Assembly: GCF_018327705.1 (NCBI RefSeq)
Contig: NZ_BNEM01000001.1
Coordinates: 4,030,001-4,094,000, forward strand
Length of the DNA stretch: 64,000 bases
DNA from: Catellatospora sp. TT07R-123
GTDB lineage: Bacteria; Actinomycetota; Actinomycetes; Mycobacteriales; Micromonosporaceae
Direction of reading: 5' to 3'
Shown: one piece after another, positions 12,500 through 20,034 of the stretch
How the letters are laid out: each line of letters opens with the position of its first letter
How positions within the stretch are numbered: the stretch's first letter is position 1
Translations under genes and position numbers: made by a program
The notes under the pieces: generated by a model
What the model saw: the letters and a program-made list of their open reading frames with translations, nothing else
What the model was told of the DNA's origin: nothing
Databases searched by the model: none

Positions 12500-15022
12500 T
12501 CAGCCGACCGCGCGCAGGCGGCGCACCTCGCCCAGCGGGGTGGGCTCGGCGTCGGTCTGGGCGCCCAGCCACGCCTCCAGCCGCTCGTACGGCAGCGGCC
12601 GGCTGAACAGGAAGCCCTGGCCGATGTCGCAGCCGATCTCCTCCAGCAGCTCCAGCGTCAGCTCGCTCTCGACACCCTCGGCCACCACGGTCAGCCCGAA
12701 GTGCCGCGAGATGTCCACCACGGCCCGCACTATCGCCAGATCGCCCGGGTCGGTCGCCATGCCCTGCACGAACGAGCGGTCCACCTTCACCTCGTGCACC
12801 GGCAGCCGCCGCAGGTACGACAGCGACGAGTAGCCGGTGCCGAAGTCGTCCACGGACAGGTGCACGCCCAGGTCGTACAGGCGGCGCAGGGTGGGCAGCA
12901 GGCGGTCGACGCCGTCGACCACCCCGTCCTCGGTGATCTCCAGCGTCAGCCGGTCGGGCGATACGCCGTACTCCTGGAGCAGATCGTCGACGCGCTGCGG
13001 GAACGACGGGTCGACCAGGGTGCGCGGGGACAGGTTCACCGCCACCGACAGCGGCCGTCCGGCGTCCACCCACTGCCGCGCCCGGCGCAGGCCCTCGCGC
13101 AGCACCACGTCGGTCAGGCGGGACAGCTGGCCGGTGTGCTCGGCCACCGCGACGAAGTCCTCGGGCGCGACCGCGCCGTGGGTCGGGTGCTCCCAGCGGG
13201 CCAGGCACTCCACCCCGACCAGGCGCCGGTCCCGCAGCGACACCTTGGGCTGGAAGAAGACCTCCAGCTCGCCGTTGTCCAGGGCGCGGCGCAGGTCGCC
13301 GGCCAGGCCCACCCGCCGCATCGACCGCGACTCCAGCCCGACGTCGAACAGCTGCACGCCGCTGGCCAGGCCCTTGGCCGCGTGCGTCGCCACGTCGGCG
13401 CGCTGGATCAGCGTCGCCGGATCGGAGCCGTGCTCGGGATGCAGCGCGATCCCCACCGCCGTGTTGACGTCGAGGGTCAGCGAGCCGAAGGTCATCGGGT
13501 CCTGCAGCAGGCTCCGCAGCTCGGTCGCCAGGTCGACGGCGGCCTCGGCGTGGGGCAGGCGCAGGGTGACGACGAACTCGTCGCCGCCGGAGCGGCCCAC
13601 CAGGGCCGCGGGCGGCGCCAGCGTGCGCAGCCGGGTGGCCACCTCGGCCAGCAGCTGGTCTCCCGCGGCGTGGCCGAGCGAGTCGTTGACGTCGCGCAAC
13701 CCGTCCACGTCGAACATCAGCAGGGCCACGACCTCGCCGGGAGCGCGGACCCGCACCGCCTCCTCCAGCGCCTGGGTCACCCGGCGCCGGTTGGGCAGGG
13801 CGGTCAGCGCGTCGTGGTAGGCGTCGTAGCGCAGCCGGTCGACCAGGCGGTTGTTCTCCACCGCCACCGCCGCGTGCGCGGCGACCGACTCCAGCAGCCG
13901 CACGTCGGCCGGGCCGAAGTGCATGTTGTCGCCGAGGCGGCCCGCGACCTCCAGCGTTCCGATCACCGCGGAGCTGGCCCGCAGCGGCACCACGATCGCG
14001 TCCTTGACGCTGGACTCGCGCAGCTCCGCGCGGAGCTGGTCGTCGCCGAGCTTGGCACCGCCGGCGACGGTCCGCCCCGTGCCGACCGCCTGCTTGCGCA
14101 TCGAGTCCGGCGCGCCGGCGACGTCGAGCAGGCCCTTGTCGTCGGGCCGCGCGCTGAGCAGCAGTTCGGGGTGGCGCCCCTGCGCGGGCAGCCACAGCGT
14201 CGCGTACTCGGCCTGGAGCAGCTGCCGGACCCGCGCGAGCAGGACGTCGGGCAGGGTGCCGTCGTGCGGGGTGTCGGAGATGGCGCCGGTCAGGTCGTAG
14301 ATCTCGGTCAGCGTGCGGTGCTGGTTCATCGACCGGTTGTACGACCGGTATGCCAGGGCGAAGCAGACGATCAGGACCGCCATCAGGATGATCGCGCCGA
14401 TGCCCTGCTGTAGCAGCAGAAGGACCGCGAGCCCGACGGCGGTGTTGATGCCGGCCATGACGACGCCGGGCACCGCCGCGGCGAGTTCCTGCGGCGCGAA
14501 CCTTCCCTGCACGAGGGTGATCACGCTGACCACGCTGACGAGCGAGACCAGCACGCTCACCATCACCGCGACGACCAGCACCAGCCAGCTGCGCGGATCT
14601 TCGAGGTCGATCGGGCCGCCGATCAGCACCAGCAGGCTGGCGGCCGCGGTGCCCAGCGACATGACCGCGACGTTGAACGCCGCCTTGACCGGGGCGACCT
14701 TGCGCCGCCACTGCACGATGCACTGCACCGCGATGCGGGTCAGCAGCAGCGGCACCGGGGGCAGGTAGAAGAGCCCGAGGAGGAATGGGATCTCGGCGAG
14801 GGTGAGGAAGAACCCGTGCCGCCGGACCTCGAACTGGAGGACGGTCGTCTCCGCGCCGACCCACAGGGCGAAGAAGAGCGGGATCAGCCACCAGTGCGCA
14901 AGGTGTGCCGTCGAACGATTGGCGGCCAGCGCCGAGAGTCCGAGGGCCAGCACCGCTGCCGGGCCCGTGATCAACCAGGCCAGTTCGGCGGAGCGCCGCA
15001 CGCCTCGTTCAGCTCTGGCCAA
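12500..15022 (-). CDS. Membrane GAF-GGDEF-EAL c-di-GMP turnover protein
   Basis: Protein of 840 residues. About seven hydrophobic segments fill residues 12-230, then a GAF domain (about 245-395), a GGDEF domain with an intact GGDEF motif at 479-483, and an EAL domain (about 575-825). The motif there is ECLAR (Glu605, Leu607, Arg609), and the downstream metal and catalytic residues are present: VNLSP, EITED, DDFGTGYSSL, KVDRSF, AEGVE, GQGF. Both activities could therefore be functional. The GGDEF inhibitory RxxD site is absent (PPAA instead), so no product inhibition there. The start is TTG; a GTG seven codons later is an alternative. The N-terminus looks like an uncharacterised membrane sensor. 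The gene lies 40 nt behind the EFQWS peptide gene on the same strand. Confidence 0.88.
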   Translation of the reverse strand: MARAERGVRRSAELAWLITGPAAVLALGLSALAANRSTAHLAHWWLIPLFFALWVGAETTVLQFEVRRHGFFLTLAEIPFLLGLFYLPPVPLLLTRIAVQCIVQWRRKVAPVKAAFNVAVMSLGTAAASLLVLIGGPIDLEDPRSWLVLVVAVMVSVLVSLVSVVSVITLVQGRFAPQELAAAVPGVVMAGINTAVGLAVLLLLQQGIGAIILMAVLIVCFALAYRSYNRSMNQHRTLTEIYDLTGAISDTPHDGTLPDVLLARVRQLLQAEYATLWLPAQGRHPELLLSARPDDKGLLDVAGAPDSMRKQAVGTGRTVAGGAKLGDDQLRAELRESSVKDAIVVPLRASSAVIGTLEVAGRLGDNMHFGPADVRLLESVAAHAAVAVENNRLVDRLRYDAYHDALTALPNRRRVTQALEEAVRVRAPGEVVALLMFDVDGLRDVNDSLGHAAGDQLLAEVATRLRTLAPPAALVGRSGGDEFVVTLRLPHAEAAVDLATELRSLLQDPMTFGSLTLDVNTAVGIALHPEHGSDPATLIQRADVATHAAKGLASGVQLFDVGLESRSMRRVGLAGDLRRALDNGELEVFFQPKVSLRDRRLVGVECLARWEHPTHGAVAPEDFVAVAEHTGQLSRLTDVVLREGLRRARQWVDAGRPLSVAVNLSPRTLVDPSFPQRVDDLLQEYGVSPDRLTLEITEDGVVDGVDRLLPTLRRLYDLGVHLSVDDFGTGYSSLSYLRRLPVHEVKVDRSFVQGMATDPGDLAIVRAVVDISRHFGLTVVAEGVESELTLELLEEIGCDIGQGFLFSRPLPYERLEAWLGAQTDAEPTPLGEVRRLRAVG

Positions 15023-15062
15023 CGCCGTTGGTCCGCTCTCTAGGGGGCTGACCGGCTACCGG

Positions 15063-15299
15063 TCAGCTCCACTGAAATTCGGCTTCTTCACGGCCCGTCA
15101 GCGCCGTGGCACCCGCGGTGTCGTCACCGCTGGGCAGAGAGCTCCACTGGAACTCGTCCGGAAGGACGGTCTCACCGGCGCTCCACTGGAACTCCTGCGC
15201 CGACATCGTCGGCTCTGCGACACCACCCAGCACGGTTCCCAGCGCCACGATGAGCGCGCCGCTGCCCATCCACCGGGCAAGCTTGCTCGTTCGCATCAT
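15063..15299 (-). CDS. Small exported-looking peptide with three EFQWS repeats
   Basis: A 78-residue protein of unrecognised family. Basic N-terminus (RTSKLAR), one hydrophobic stretch at about residues 10-28, then a hydrophilic tail with EFQWS at 36-40, 49-53 and 74-78, the last being the C-terminus. The third copy uses GAA-TTT where the others use GAG-TTC, a synonymous difference that argues for selection on the peptide. GGAG lies 3 nt before the first of two adjacent ATGs and 6 nt before the second, so translation may start at 15296. Right behind the gene is a 7-bp hairpin (15049-15065) that includes its stop codon, then the membrane GGDEF-EAL gene 40 nt on, suggesting co-transcription. 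It may be a signal-peptide-bearing precursor or a single-pass membrane peptide. Confidence 0.7.
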   Translation of the reverse strand: MMRTSKLARWMGSGALIVALGTVLGGVAEPTMSAQEFQWSAGETVLPDEFQWSSLPSGDDTAGATALTGREEAEFQWS

Positions 15300-15405
15300 C
15301 GACTCCACGGGTGACAGAGGAAAACCAGGGGCTGTCAAGGATCGTGCCACAGGTTCCGGCACAAGAGGAAGCCCGCATGGCGTGCCACGCCGCGGTCCGA
15401 CCAAT

Positions 15406-15498
15406 TTATAGCCGTTCGGTGAGGACGGGCTGGACCGGCCGCAGCGGCAGCTCACCCTCAGGAATGCGGAACCACACTGTACGTCCCCCGGCGCCGTC
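15406..15498 (-). pseudogene. Possible remnant of a histidine kinase ATPase C-terminus
   Basis: About 30 codons ending in TAA read GAGGRTVWFRIPEGE and then a proline-rich tail. The pattern GGxxxWFxIP is what the last strand of a GHKL-type kinase or ATPase domain looks like. Nothing upstream in frame continues the domain: the reading frame runs instead across the LexA-boxed promoter of the opposite-strand gene. This may be the leftover 3' end of a deleted kinase gene next to the peptide gene. The match is short, so this is tentative. Confidence 0.3.
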
Positions 15499-15508
15499 AA
15501 GACAGTCC

Positions 15509-15536
15509 TTGCCTGCTGTTCGAACGTGTGTACGAT
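15509..15536 (+). promoter_or_regulatory. Promoter overlapped by a LexA-like (SOS) box
   Basis: TCGAAC-N4-GTACGA at 15520-15535 matches 11 of the 12 fixed bases of the actinobacterial SOS box TCGAAC-N4-GTTCGA. It overlaps a promoter: TTGCCT (15509-15514), a 16-nt spacer, TACGAT (15531-15536). The ATG follows 6 nt after the -10 element, so the mRNA would be leaderless. The box covers the spacer and -10, where LexA would block polymerase. Sequence match only. Confidence 0.55.
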
Positions 15537-15542
15537 ACCGCC

Positions 15543-15764
15543 ATGATGCGTCTGGTCGAGCACCGATGGAACGGCACCACCACCAGCTATGCACGTCAGG
15601 ACGTGTTCCTGCGCGCGAACCCGGCCGGGCCCTGGGAGGTCGAGCACCGCCAGCACGGCAGGTCCATCATGCGGGAGTACGCCACCGAGGGCGAGGCGCG
15701 CCGGGTCGCCGACGGGCTGTGCGCGATCGGCCAGTGGCGCAACCTGGAGCATCTGCACCGCTGA
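15543..15764 (+). CDS. Small protein of unknown function, possibly SOS-controlled
   Basis: A 73-residue, Arg/His-rich soluble protein (MMRLVEHRWNGTTTSYARQD to GQWRNLEHLHR) that I do not recognise. No signal peptide, membrane segment or known motif. The start is placed at 15543 because a -10 hexamer (TACGAT) sits 6 nt upstream, fitting leaderless translation; a GTG at 15528 lies inside the promoter and is unlikely. The overlapping LexA-like box suggests induction by DNA damage. The predicted protein is an alternation of short strands with one helix (ATEGEARRVADGLCAI), like a small DNA- or protein-binding fold. Confidence 0.65.
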   Translation: MMRLVEHRWNGTTTSYARQDVFLRANPAGPWEVEHRQHGRSIMREYATEGEARRVADGLCAIGQWRNLEHLHR

Positions 15765-15910
15765 ACCGCCCCCGGACCCCACCGCCCCGTCCGCGAAGTT
15801 TGACCGGCCTGCACCATGGGTAGCTCGATGGCACGCTTGATACCGGGTTACCGTGTTGCGCAGCTCTGCGGGATGCGCGGCGCTGCGGGGGTTGGGTCGA
15901 GGAGGGACCG

Positions 15911-16780
15911 GTGAGCGGTACGTCCGTGGAGGAGCTCCGGCCAGGCGATCACGCCTGCCTGACCTTCTCCGACAGCGACGAGCGGCTGGACATCGTCGCC
16001 GCGTTCGTGCGCGACGGGCTGCGCGCCGGGCAGAAGGTCGTCTGCCTCACCGAGTCGCTGAGCCCGTCCGCGCTCACCGAGGAGCTGGCCCGGCGCGGCT
16101 TCGAGCCGGCCACGGCCGCCGAGACGGGACAGCTGCACATCGCGTCCGCGGGCGAGTTCTTCGTGCCGCAGGGCGTGTTCGACCCGGGCAGCGCCCTCGG
16201 CGCGGTCCGCACCCAGATCGAGCGGGCCGGCCGCGACGGCTACCAGGGCCTGCGGGTCACCAGCGACATGTGCTGGGCGCTGCGGCCGGTCGGCGGCGCG
16301 GCCGGGCTCATGGCGTACGAGTCGCAGCTGAGCCGGATGCTCGCGCAGGAGAACGCCACCGCCGTCTGCCAGTACGACCGCCAGTGCTTCGACACCGTCA
16401 CCCTGGCCACCGCGGCCGAGGCGCACGGGCGCACCGTCGCGGCGATCACCTACCACGACGACGCGCTGCTGCGGATCTGCCGCCAGCACGTGCCCACCGG
16501 GGTGCGCGTCGCCGGCGAGATCGACTACCGCGCCGCGGAGCCGCTGACCCGGGCCATGACCGAGGCGCTCGCCCTCGACGACCACATCGACGTCAACCTC
16601 ACCCGGCTCGTCTTCCTGGACACCGTCGCCGCGGGCGTGGTGGCCCAGGCGGCGGTCGGGCTCACCCCGGCCCAGCGGATGACCGTCCGCTGCCAGGGGA
16701 TGCCATACAAGATCCTCGCCGCGCTGGGTCTGCGGGACATTCCCGGCGTCACGCTGATGGCCGTCGAGCATGGTGACTGA
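15911..16780 (+). CDS. MEDS-domain and STAS-like anti-anti-sigma-type regulator
   Basis: Protein of 289 residues starting at GTG with GGAGGGA upstream. The first 190 residues fit the MEDS (DcmR sensory) domain, a RecA-like fold found in actinobacterial and methylotroph regulators (PGDHACLTFSDSDERLDIVAAFVRDGL near the N-terminus). The last 100 residues resemble a STAS domain (DDHIDVNLTRLVFLDTVAAGVV, IPGVTLM). It overlaps the RsbW-like kinase gene by 11 nt, so the two should act together: the STAS part probably binds the kinase to release a sigma factor or to control another partner. No sigma gene lies beside the pair. Confidence 0.8.
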   Translation: MSGTSVEELRPGDHACLTFSDSDERLDIVAAFVRDGLRAGQKVVCLTESLSPSALTEELARRGFEPATAAETGQLHIASAGEFFVPQGVFDPGSALGAVRTQIERAGRDGYQGLRVTSDMCWALRPVGGAAGLMAYESQLSRMLAQENATAVCQYDRQCFDTVTLATAAEAHGRTVAAITYHDDALLRICRQHVPTGVRVAGEIDYRAAEPLTRAMTEALALDDHIDVNLTRLVFLDTVAAGVVAQAAVGLTPAQRMTVRCQGMPYKILAALGLRDIPGVTLMAVEHGD

Positions 16781-17225
16781 CCGGCCCTCGCGCGACAGGC
16801 CGGGCAACACGCCGCGGCCCGGACAGCGACGGCTGCTGCTGGACCTGCCGTTCACCGAGCCGGAGCTGGTCGGGCTGCGCGCCGCCGTCGCCGCCCACGC
16901 CAGCGAGTCGGGCATGCCCGAGGAGCGGATCGACGTCCTCGTCTTCGTCGCGTACGAGCTGGCCACGAACGCGGTCCGGCACGGTGGCGGACACGGGCGG
17001 CTGCGGCTGTGGCGCGACGGCGACACCATCGCCTGCCAGGTGTCCGACCCGGGCAGCGGACCGCCCGCCGAGGCGCTGAACATCCGGCGGCCCGGCCCGG
17101 GTGCGACCGGTGGACGCGGGTTGTGGCTGGTCCGGACGTTCTCCGACAGCGTGGAGGTCGAGGTGCGCGACAGCCCCGACGGCGGGGCCGAGATCACCGC
17201 CCTGGTCCCGTACGCCGCCGAGTAG
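16770..17225 (+). CDS. RsbW-like anti-sigma factor kinase
   Basis: ATP-binding protein of 151 residues of the HATPase_c_2 type. The N-box is VAYELATNAVRHGGG, the G1 box DPGSG and the G2 box GGRGLWLV; these bind ATP and magnesium. It overlaps the upstream MEDS-STAS gene by 11 nt and is presumably its partner in a switch. The target (sigma factor or other) is not encoded nearby. The gene is followed by 290 nt of intergenic DNA with a tandem repeat and a long C/G-rich tract. Confidence 0.85.
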   Translation: MVTDRPSRDRPGNTPRPGQRRLLLDLPFTEPELVGLRAAVAAHASESGMPEERIDVLVFVAYELATNAVRHGGGHGRLRLWRDGDTIACQVSDPGSGPPAEALNIRRPGPGATGGRGLWLVRTFSDSVEVEVRDSPDGGAEITALVPYAAE

Positions 17226-17301
17226 GCCCGGGATCACCACCCGACCCGGGACCGGGCTGCGCCGGGCTGTCCGGCTGCTTGATCGGCGTCTGCGGTCACT
17301 T

Positions 17302-17339
17302 CACGGCGAGGGCTGCCGCGCACGGCGAGGGCTGCCGCG
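17302..17339. repeat. Two tandem copies of a 19-bp unit
   Basis: CACGGCGAGGGCTGCCGCG occurs twice, head to tail and without mismatch, downstream of the RsbW-like gene. The rest of the gap to 17515 includes a roughly 75-nt tract made almost only of CCCG/GCCC runs (about 17440-17515). No gene or clear terminator is seen there. Confidence 0.9.
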
Positions 17340-17515
17340 GTGATCGCTGTTCGAGGTCAGAAAGTGCCGTCTGAGTTCGCCTTCTGACCGGACACGACGA
17401 TCATCCGCACCCCCACCCGCCGACACGCCCCCGAACCCGGCCGCCCCGCCCGGCCGGCCCGCCCGCCCGGCCCGCCCGCCCGCCCGGCCCGCCCGGCCCG
17501 GCTGACCCGCCCAGC

Positions 17516-17689
17516 TCAGGCGTGGTCGATGCGGATGAACTCGGCGCCGTAGTTGACCGCGCGGACGTGCTCGACCCGCGGCTCCAGGTCGACCGTCTCC
17601 ACCAACTGGTCGAGATCGACCCGCTCCGGCAGGGTGCGCCACTTCTCGGTCGGGGCCCGTTCGCCGGATGCGCGCTCGCCGTCAGTCAT
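17516..17689 (-). CDS. Small conserved-looking hypothetical protein
   Basis: A 57-residue acidic protein (MTDGERASGERAPTEKW then LPERVDLDQLVETVDLEPRVEHVRAVNYGAEFIRIDHA). I do not recognise the family. Codon third positions are strongly GC, as in real genes here, and the ATG at 17689 gives a compact protein without membrane segments; an ORF extension upstream to 17779 overlaps the end of the next gene and is less likely. It lies 40 nt after a small zinc-ribbon gene on the same strand. Confidence 0.55.
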   Translation of the reverse strand: MTDGERASGERAPTEKWRTLPERVDLDQLVETVDLEPRVEHVRAVNYGAEFIRIDHA

Positions 17690-17729
17690 GCCTGGACGGT
17701 ACTCCCGCCCGCAAGCATGATCTTGAATG

Positions 17730-17954
17730 TCAGGAGGCGCTGGCGCCCGACTCGGAGTCCCACAGCTGGACCGCGTCACCCAGGAACTCGTGGACGTAGC
17801 CGCAGTTGGTGCAGATGACGCCCAGCGACGACTTGTTGGCCCACGCCAGGTCGAGAAACTCCAGCCCGGCCGTGTTCAGCTTGATGGTGCGGCTGGTGAA
17901 CAGCCCGCCCTGGCAGACGACACACCGGAACACTTCACCGTTGATCGTCGCCAC
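17730..17954 (-). CDS. Small zinc-ribbon protein
   Basis: A 74-residue protein with two CxxC pairs (CVVC near residue 10 and CTNC near residue 50) that should bind one zinc ion. The C-terminus contains GYVHEFLGDAVQLW. The GTG start at 17954 is chosen because the protein begins MATINGEVFRCVVC; no strong ribosome site is visible, so leaderless translation is possible. The function is unknown; small zinc ribbons like this often bind nucleic acids or act as adaptors. It lies in the same direction as the small gene at 17516-17689. Confidence 0.65.
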   Translation of the reverse strand: MATINGEVFRCVVCQGGLFTSRTIKLNTAGLEFLDLAWANKSSLGVICTNCGYVHEFLGDAVQLWDSESGASAS

Positions 17955-18024
17955 ATAGGGCGCCCGACTGAATACCCCCACCCCCGGCAGGCTAACCAGC
18001 CCCCACAACCCGCCTGCGTAAGCA

Positions 18025-18084
18025 GCAGTTTCGGGGAAAGTGCTGGAATCTTGGCCCGGATTCGTGCAGTTTCCCCGAAACTGC
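18025..18084. repeat. Palindromic intergenic element
   Basis: Two 15-nt arms (18025-18039 and 18070-18084) based on CAGTTTCGGGGAAA are perfectly complementary across a 30-nt spacer. The right arm is itself a small palindrome and GAAACTGCACGG recurs just after it; two copies of GGCGCACTCGCC follow (18107-18135). The 447-nt gap 17955-18401 is made of this repeat-rich stretch, a terminator, tRNA-Tyr and the yajQ leader. Confidence 0.8.
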
Positions 18085-18145
18085 ACGGCTTCCCGGAAAC
18101 TGCACGGCGCACTCGCCGGAAATACGGCGCACTCGCCCGGAAAAG

Positions 18146-18183
18146 GAGTGCGGCCCCCGACCTGTCGGTCGGGGGCCGCACTC
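18146..18183 (-). terminator. Terminator after tRNA-Tyr
   Basis: A perfect 17-bp GC-rich stem (GAGTGCGGCCCCCGACC and its complement) with a TGTC loop, 9 nt beyond the 3' end of tRNA-Tyr on the minus strand. Confidence 0.8.
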
Positions 18184-18192
18184 GCGCTGTGG

Positions 18193-18273
18193 TGGCGGGT
18201 AGAGGATTCGAACCTCTGTAGCTTTCGCGACGGATTTACAGTCCGCTCCCATTGGCCGCTCGGGCAACCCGCC
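18193..18273 (-). tRNA. tRNA-Tyr (GTA)
   Basis: Class II tRNA of 81 nt with a long variable arm. Acceptor GGCGGGT/ACCCGCC, discriminator A, anticodon GTA in the loop CTGTAAA, and a normal GGTTCGAATCC T-arm. CCA is not encoded. Confidence 0.96.
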
Positions 18274-18401
18274 TGGTACAGCGTTGCCAGCGCCGCCCTG
18301 GGGCAGCGTGGCTCGATAAGGATAGCGGTATCAGGGGCCCGATGCGCAACCGGGTCGGACCATGGGCACGGCGCGCTGCGGGATCTGCTAAAACGGAACG
18401 C

Positions 18402-18893
18402 ATGGCAGCTAACCCGTCCTTCGACATCGTCAGCAAGGTAGATCGGCAGGAGGTGGACAACGCGCTGAACCAGACCGAGAAGGAGCTGGCGCAGCGGTTC
18501 GACTTCCGCGACACGGGAGCCTCCATCGCCTGGTCCGGCGAGGACGTCGCCCTGGAGGCCAGCTCCGAGGAGCGGGTCAAGGCCGCACTGGACGTCTTCA
18601 AGGAGAAGCTGATCAAGCGCAACATCTCCCTGAAGTCGCTGGACGCGGGCGACCCGAGGGCTTCCGGCAAGACGTACAAGATCGACTGCAAGATCGTTCA
18701 GGGTATCGACGCGGAGAAGGCCAAGGCGATCTCCAAGAAGATCCGGGATGAGGGCCCCAAGGGGGTGCAGGCCCAGATCCAGGGCGACCAGCTTCGCGTC
18801 ACCGGCAAGAAGAAGGACGACCTCCAGGAGGTCATCACCCTGCTCAAGGGCGGCGACTTCGGCGTCGCCCTCCAGTTCACCAACTACCGCTGA
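18402..18893 (+). CDS. yajQ: YajQ-family nucleotide-binding protein
   Basis: Protein of 163 residues, full length for the family ([36 protein letters not shown]; the C-terminal [14 protein letters not shown]). It has two ferredoxin-like domains. Some members bind c-di-GMP and act as regulators, others bind nucleic acid or nucleotides; the sequence alone does not decide. It is convergent with htpX, separated by a 28-bp hairpin. The presence of a c-di-GMP turnover protein in this window is suggestive only. Confidence 0.93.
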   Translation: MAANPSFDIVSKVDRQEVDNALNQTEKELAQRFDFRDTGASIAWSGEDVALEASSEERVKAALDVFKEKLIKRNISLKSLDAGDPRASGKTYKIDCKIVQGIDAEKAKAISKKIRDEGPKGVQAQIQGDQLRVTGKKKDDLQEVITLLKGGDFGVALQFTNYR

Positions 18894-18907
18894 CGATCGG
18901 CAACGCA

Positions 18908-18974
18908 GAAGATCGCCGCTTCCGGCCACCACGTGGGCTCTGACCTCACGTGGTGACCGGAAACGGCGATCTTC
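18908..18974. terminator. Bidirectional terminator between yajQ and htpX
   Basis: Two 28-nt arms (18908-18935 and 18947-18974) pair at all but two positions, which are G-U compatible on one strand, across an 11-nt loop. It sits between two convergent stop codons, only 14 nt from yajQ and 5 nt from htpX, so it can serve both. Confidence 0.85.
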
Positions 18975-18979
18975 GCGCC

Positions 18980-19855
18980 TCAGCGCATGTACTGGATCGG
19001 GCCGGAGCTGGCGGCCATGGCCTCCAGGCGGCGGACGCGCTCCTCCATCGGCGGGTGCGTCGAGAACAGCGAGGCGATGCCGCCCGCGCGCAGCGGGTTG
19101 TCGATCATCAGGTGGGCCGAGCTGGCGAGCTGGCCCTCGGCGGGCAGCGGCATCTGCTGCACCCCGTTGTGGATCTTCTTCAGCGCGCTGGCCAGGGCGA
19201 GCGGGTCGTTGGTGAGCTGGGCACCCGAGGCGTCGGCCTGGAACTCGCGGCTGCGGCTGATGGCGAGCTGGATGATCGACGCCGCCATCGGGCCCAGGAT
19301 CAGCATCATGATCAGCACCAGCGGGTTCGGGCCGTCCTCGTCGTCGCCGCCGATGGGCAGGAACCAGGCCAGGTTGGCCAGCATCGTGATGATGCCCGCC
19401 AGGGCGCCAGCCACGCTGGAGATGAGGATGTCGCGGTTGTACACGTGCGACAGCTCGTGGCCGATGACGGCGCGCAGCTCGCGGTAGTCGAGGATGCGGG
19501 TGATGCCCTCGGTCACGGCGACCGCGGCGTGCTGCGGGTTGCGGCCGGTGGCGAAGGCGTTGGGCTGCATGGTGGGGCTGACGTACAGCCGGGGCATGGG
19601 CTGGCCGGCCTGCTGGGACAGCTCCCGCACCATCTGGTAGAGCTGCGGGAAATCCGCCTCGGTGACGGGCTGCGCGTGCATCGAGCGCAGGGCCAGCTTG
19701 TCGGAGAAGAAGTAGCTGACACCGTTCATGACCAGCGAGATGAGCACGGCGATGACCAGGCCGCCGCTGCCGCCCAGCCAGTAGCCGACCCCGAGGATCA
19801 TCGCGGTGAGCAGGCCGAGCAGTGCCGCCGTCTTGAGGCCGTTGTGGCTGTGCAT
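18980..19855 (-). CDS. htpX: Membrane zinc metalloprotease HtpX
   Basis: M48-family protease that degrades misfolded membrane proteins, 291 residues. Two N-terminal membrane helices (about 8-48), the zinc motif HELSH at 133-137, two further hydrophobic helices (about 143-190) and the third ligand in SREFQAD. The start at 19855 (MHSHNGLKTAALLG) has GGAGGGA upstream; longer frames to 19903 lack support. It is convergent with yajQ. Start and product are secure. Confidence 0.95.
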   Translation of the reverse strand: MHSHNGLKTAALLGLLTAMILGVGYWLGGSGGLVIAVLISLVMNGVSYFFSDKLALRSMHAQPVTEADFPQLYQMVRELSQQAGQPMPRLYVSPTMQPNAFATGRNPQHAAVAVTEGITRILDYRELRAVIGHELSHVYNRDILISSVAGALAGIITMLANLAWFLPIGGDDEDGPNPLVLIMMLILGPMAASIIQLAISRSREFQADASGAQLTNDPLALASALKKIHNGVQQMPLPAEGQLASSAHLMIDNPLRAGGIASLFSTHPPMEERVRRLEAMAASSGPIQYMR

Positions 19856-20034
19856 CCATTCCCTCCACGTCTGGCGCGGTGGGTCCCCGCGCACCAGGTG
19901 CAACCGGCGGTTACCCCGGTGCCCTTCCCCTCACGCGCTGTGAGTCGACTGAAAGAAATTCTAGCCACCGTACAGCGACGGCACGTTTTGCCTGATCACA
20001 GCCGGTATGGGCCGACTCGTGCCGAAGGTGAGGG

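Noticed and set aside
15063-15782. A 239-codon frame that includes the EFQWS peptide
   Set aside because: The upstream two thirds has no coding character and runs across the LexA-boxed promoter and small gene on the other strand; the ATG pair with GGAG at 15296-15299 is the better start.
17440-17515. CRISPR-like or satellite array in the CCCG-rich tract
   Set aside because: It is irregular low-complexity DNA without repeat-spacer organisation.
17730-19868. A 712-codon frame covering the zinc-ribbon gene, tRNA-Tyr and the opposite of yajQ and htpX
   Set aside because: It crosses a tRNA and terminators and is antisense to yajQ; only the last 74 codons are a plausible gene.
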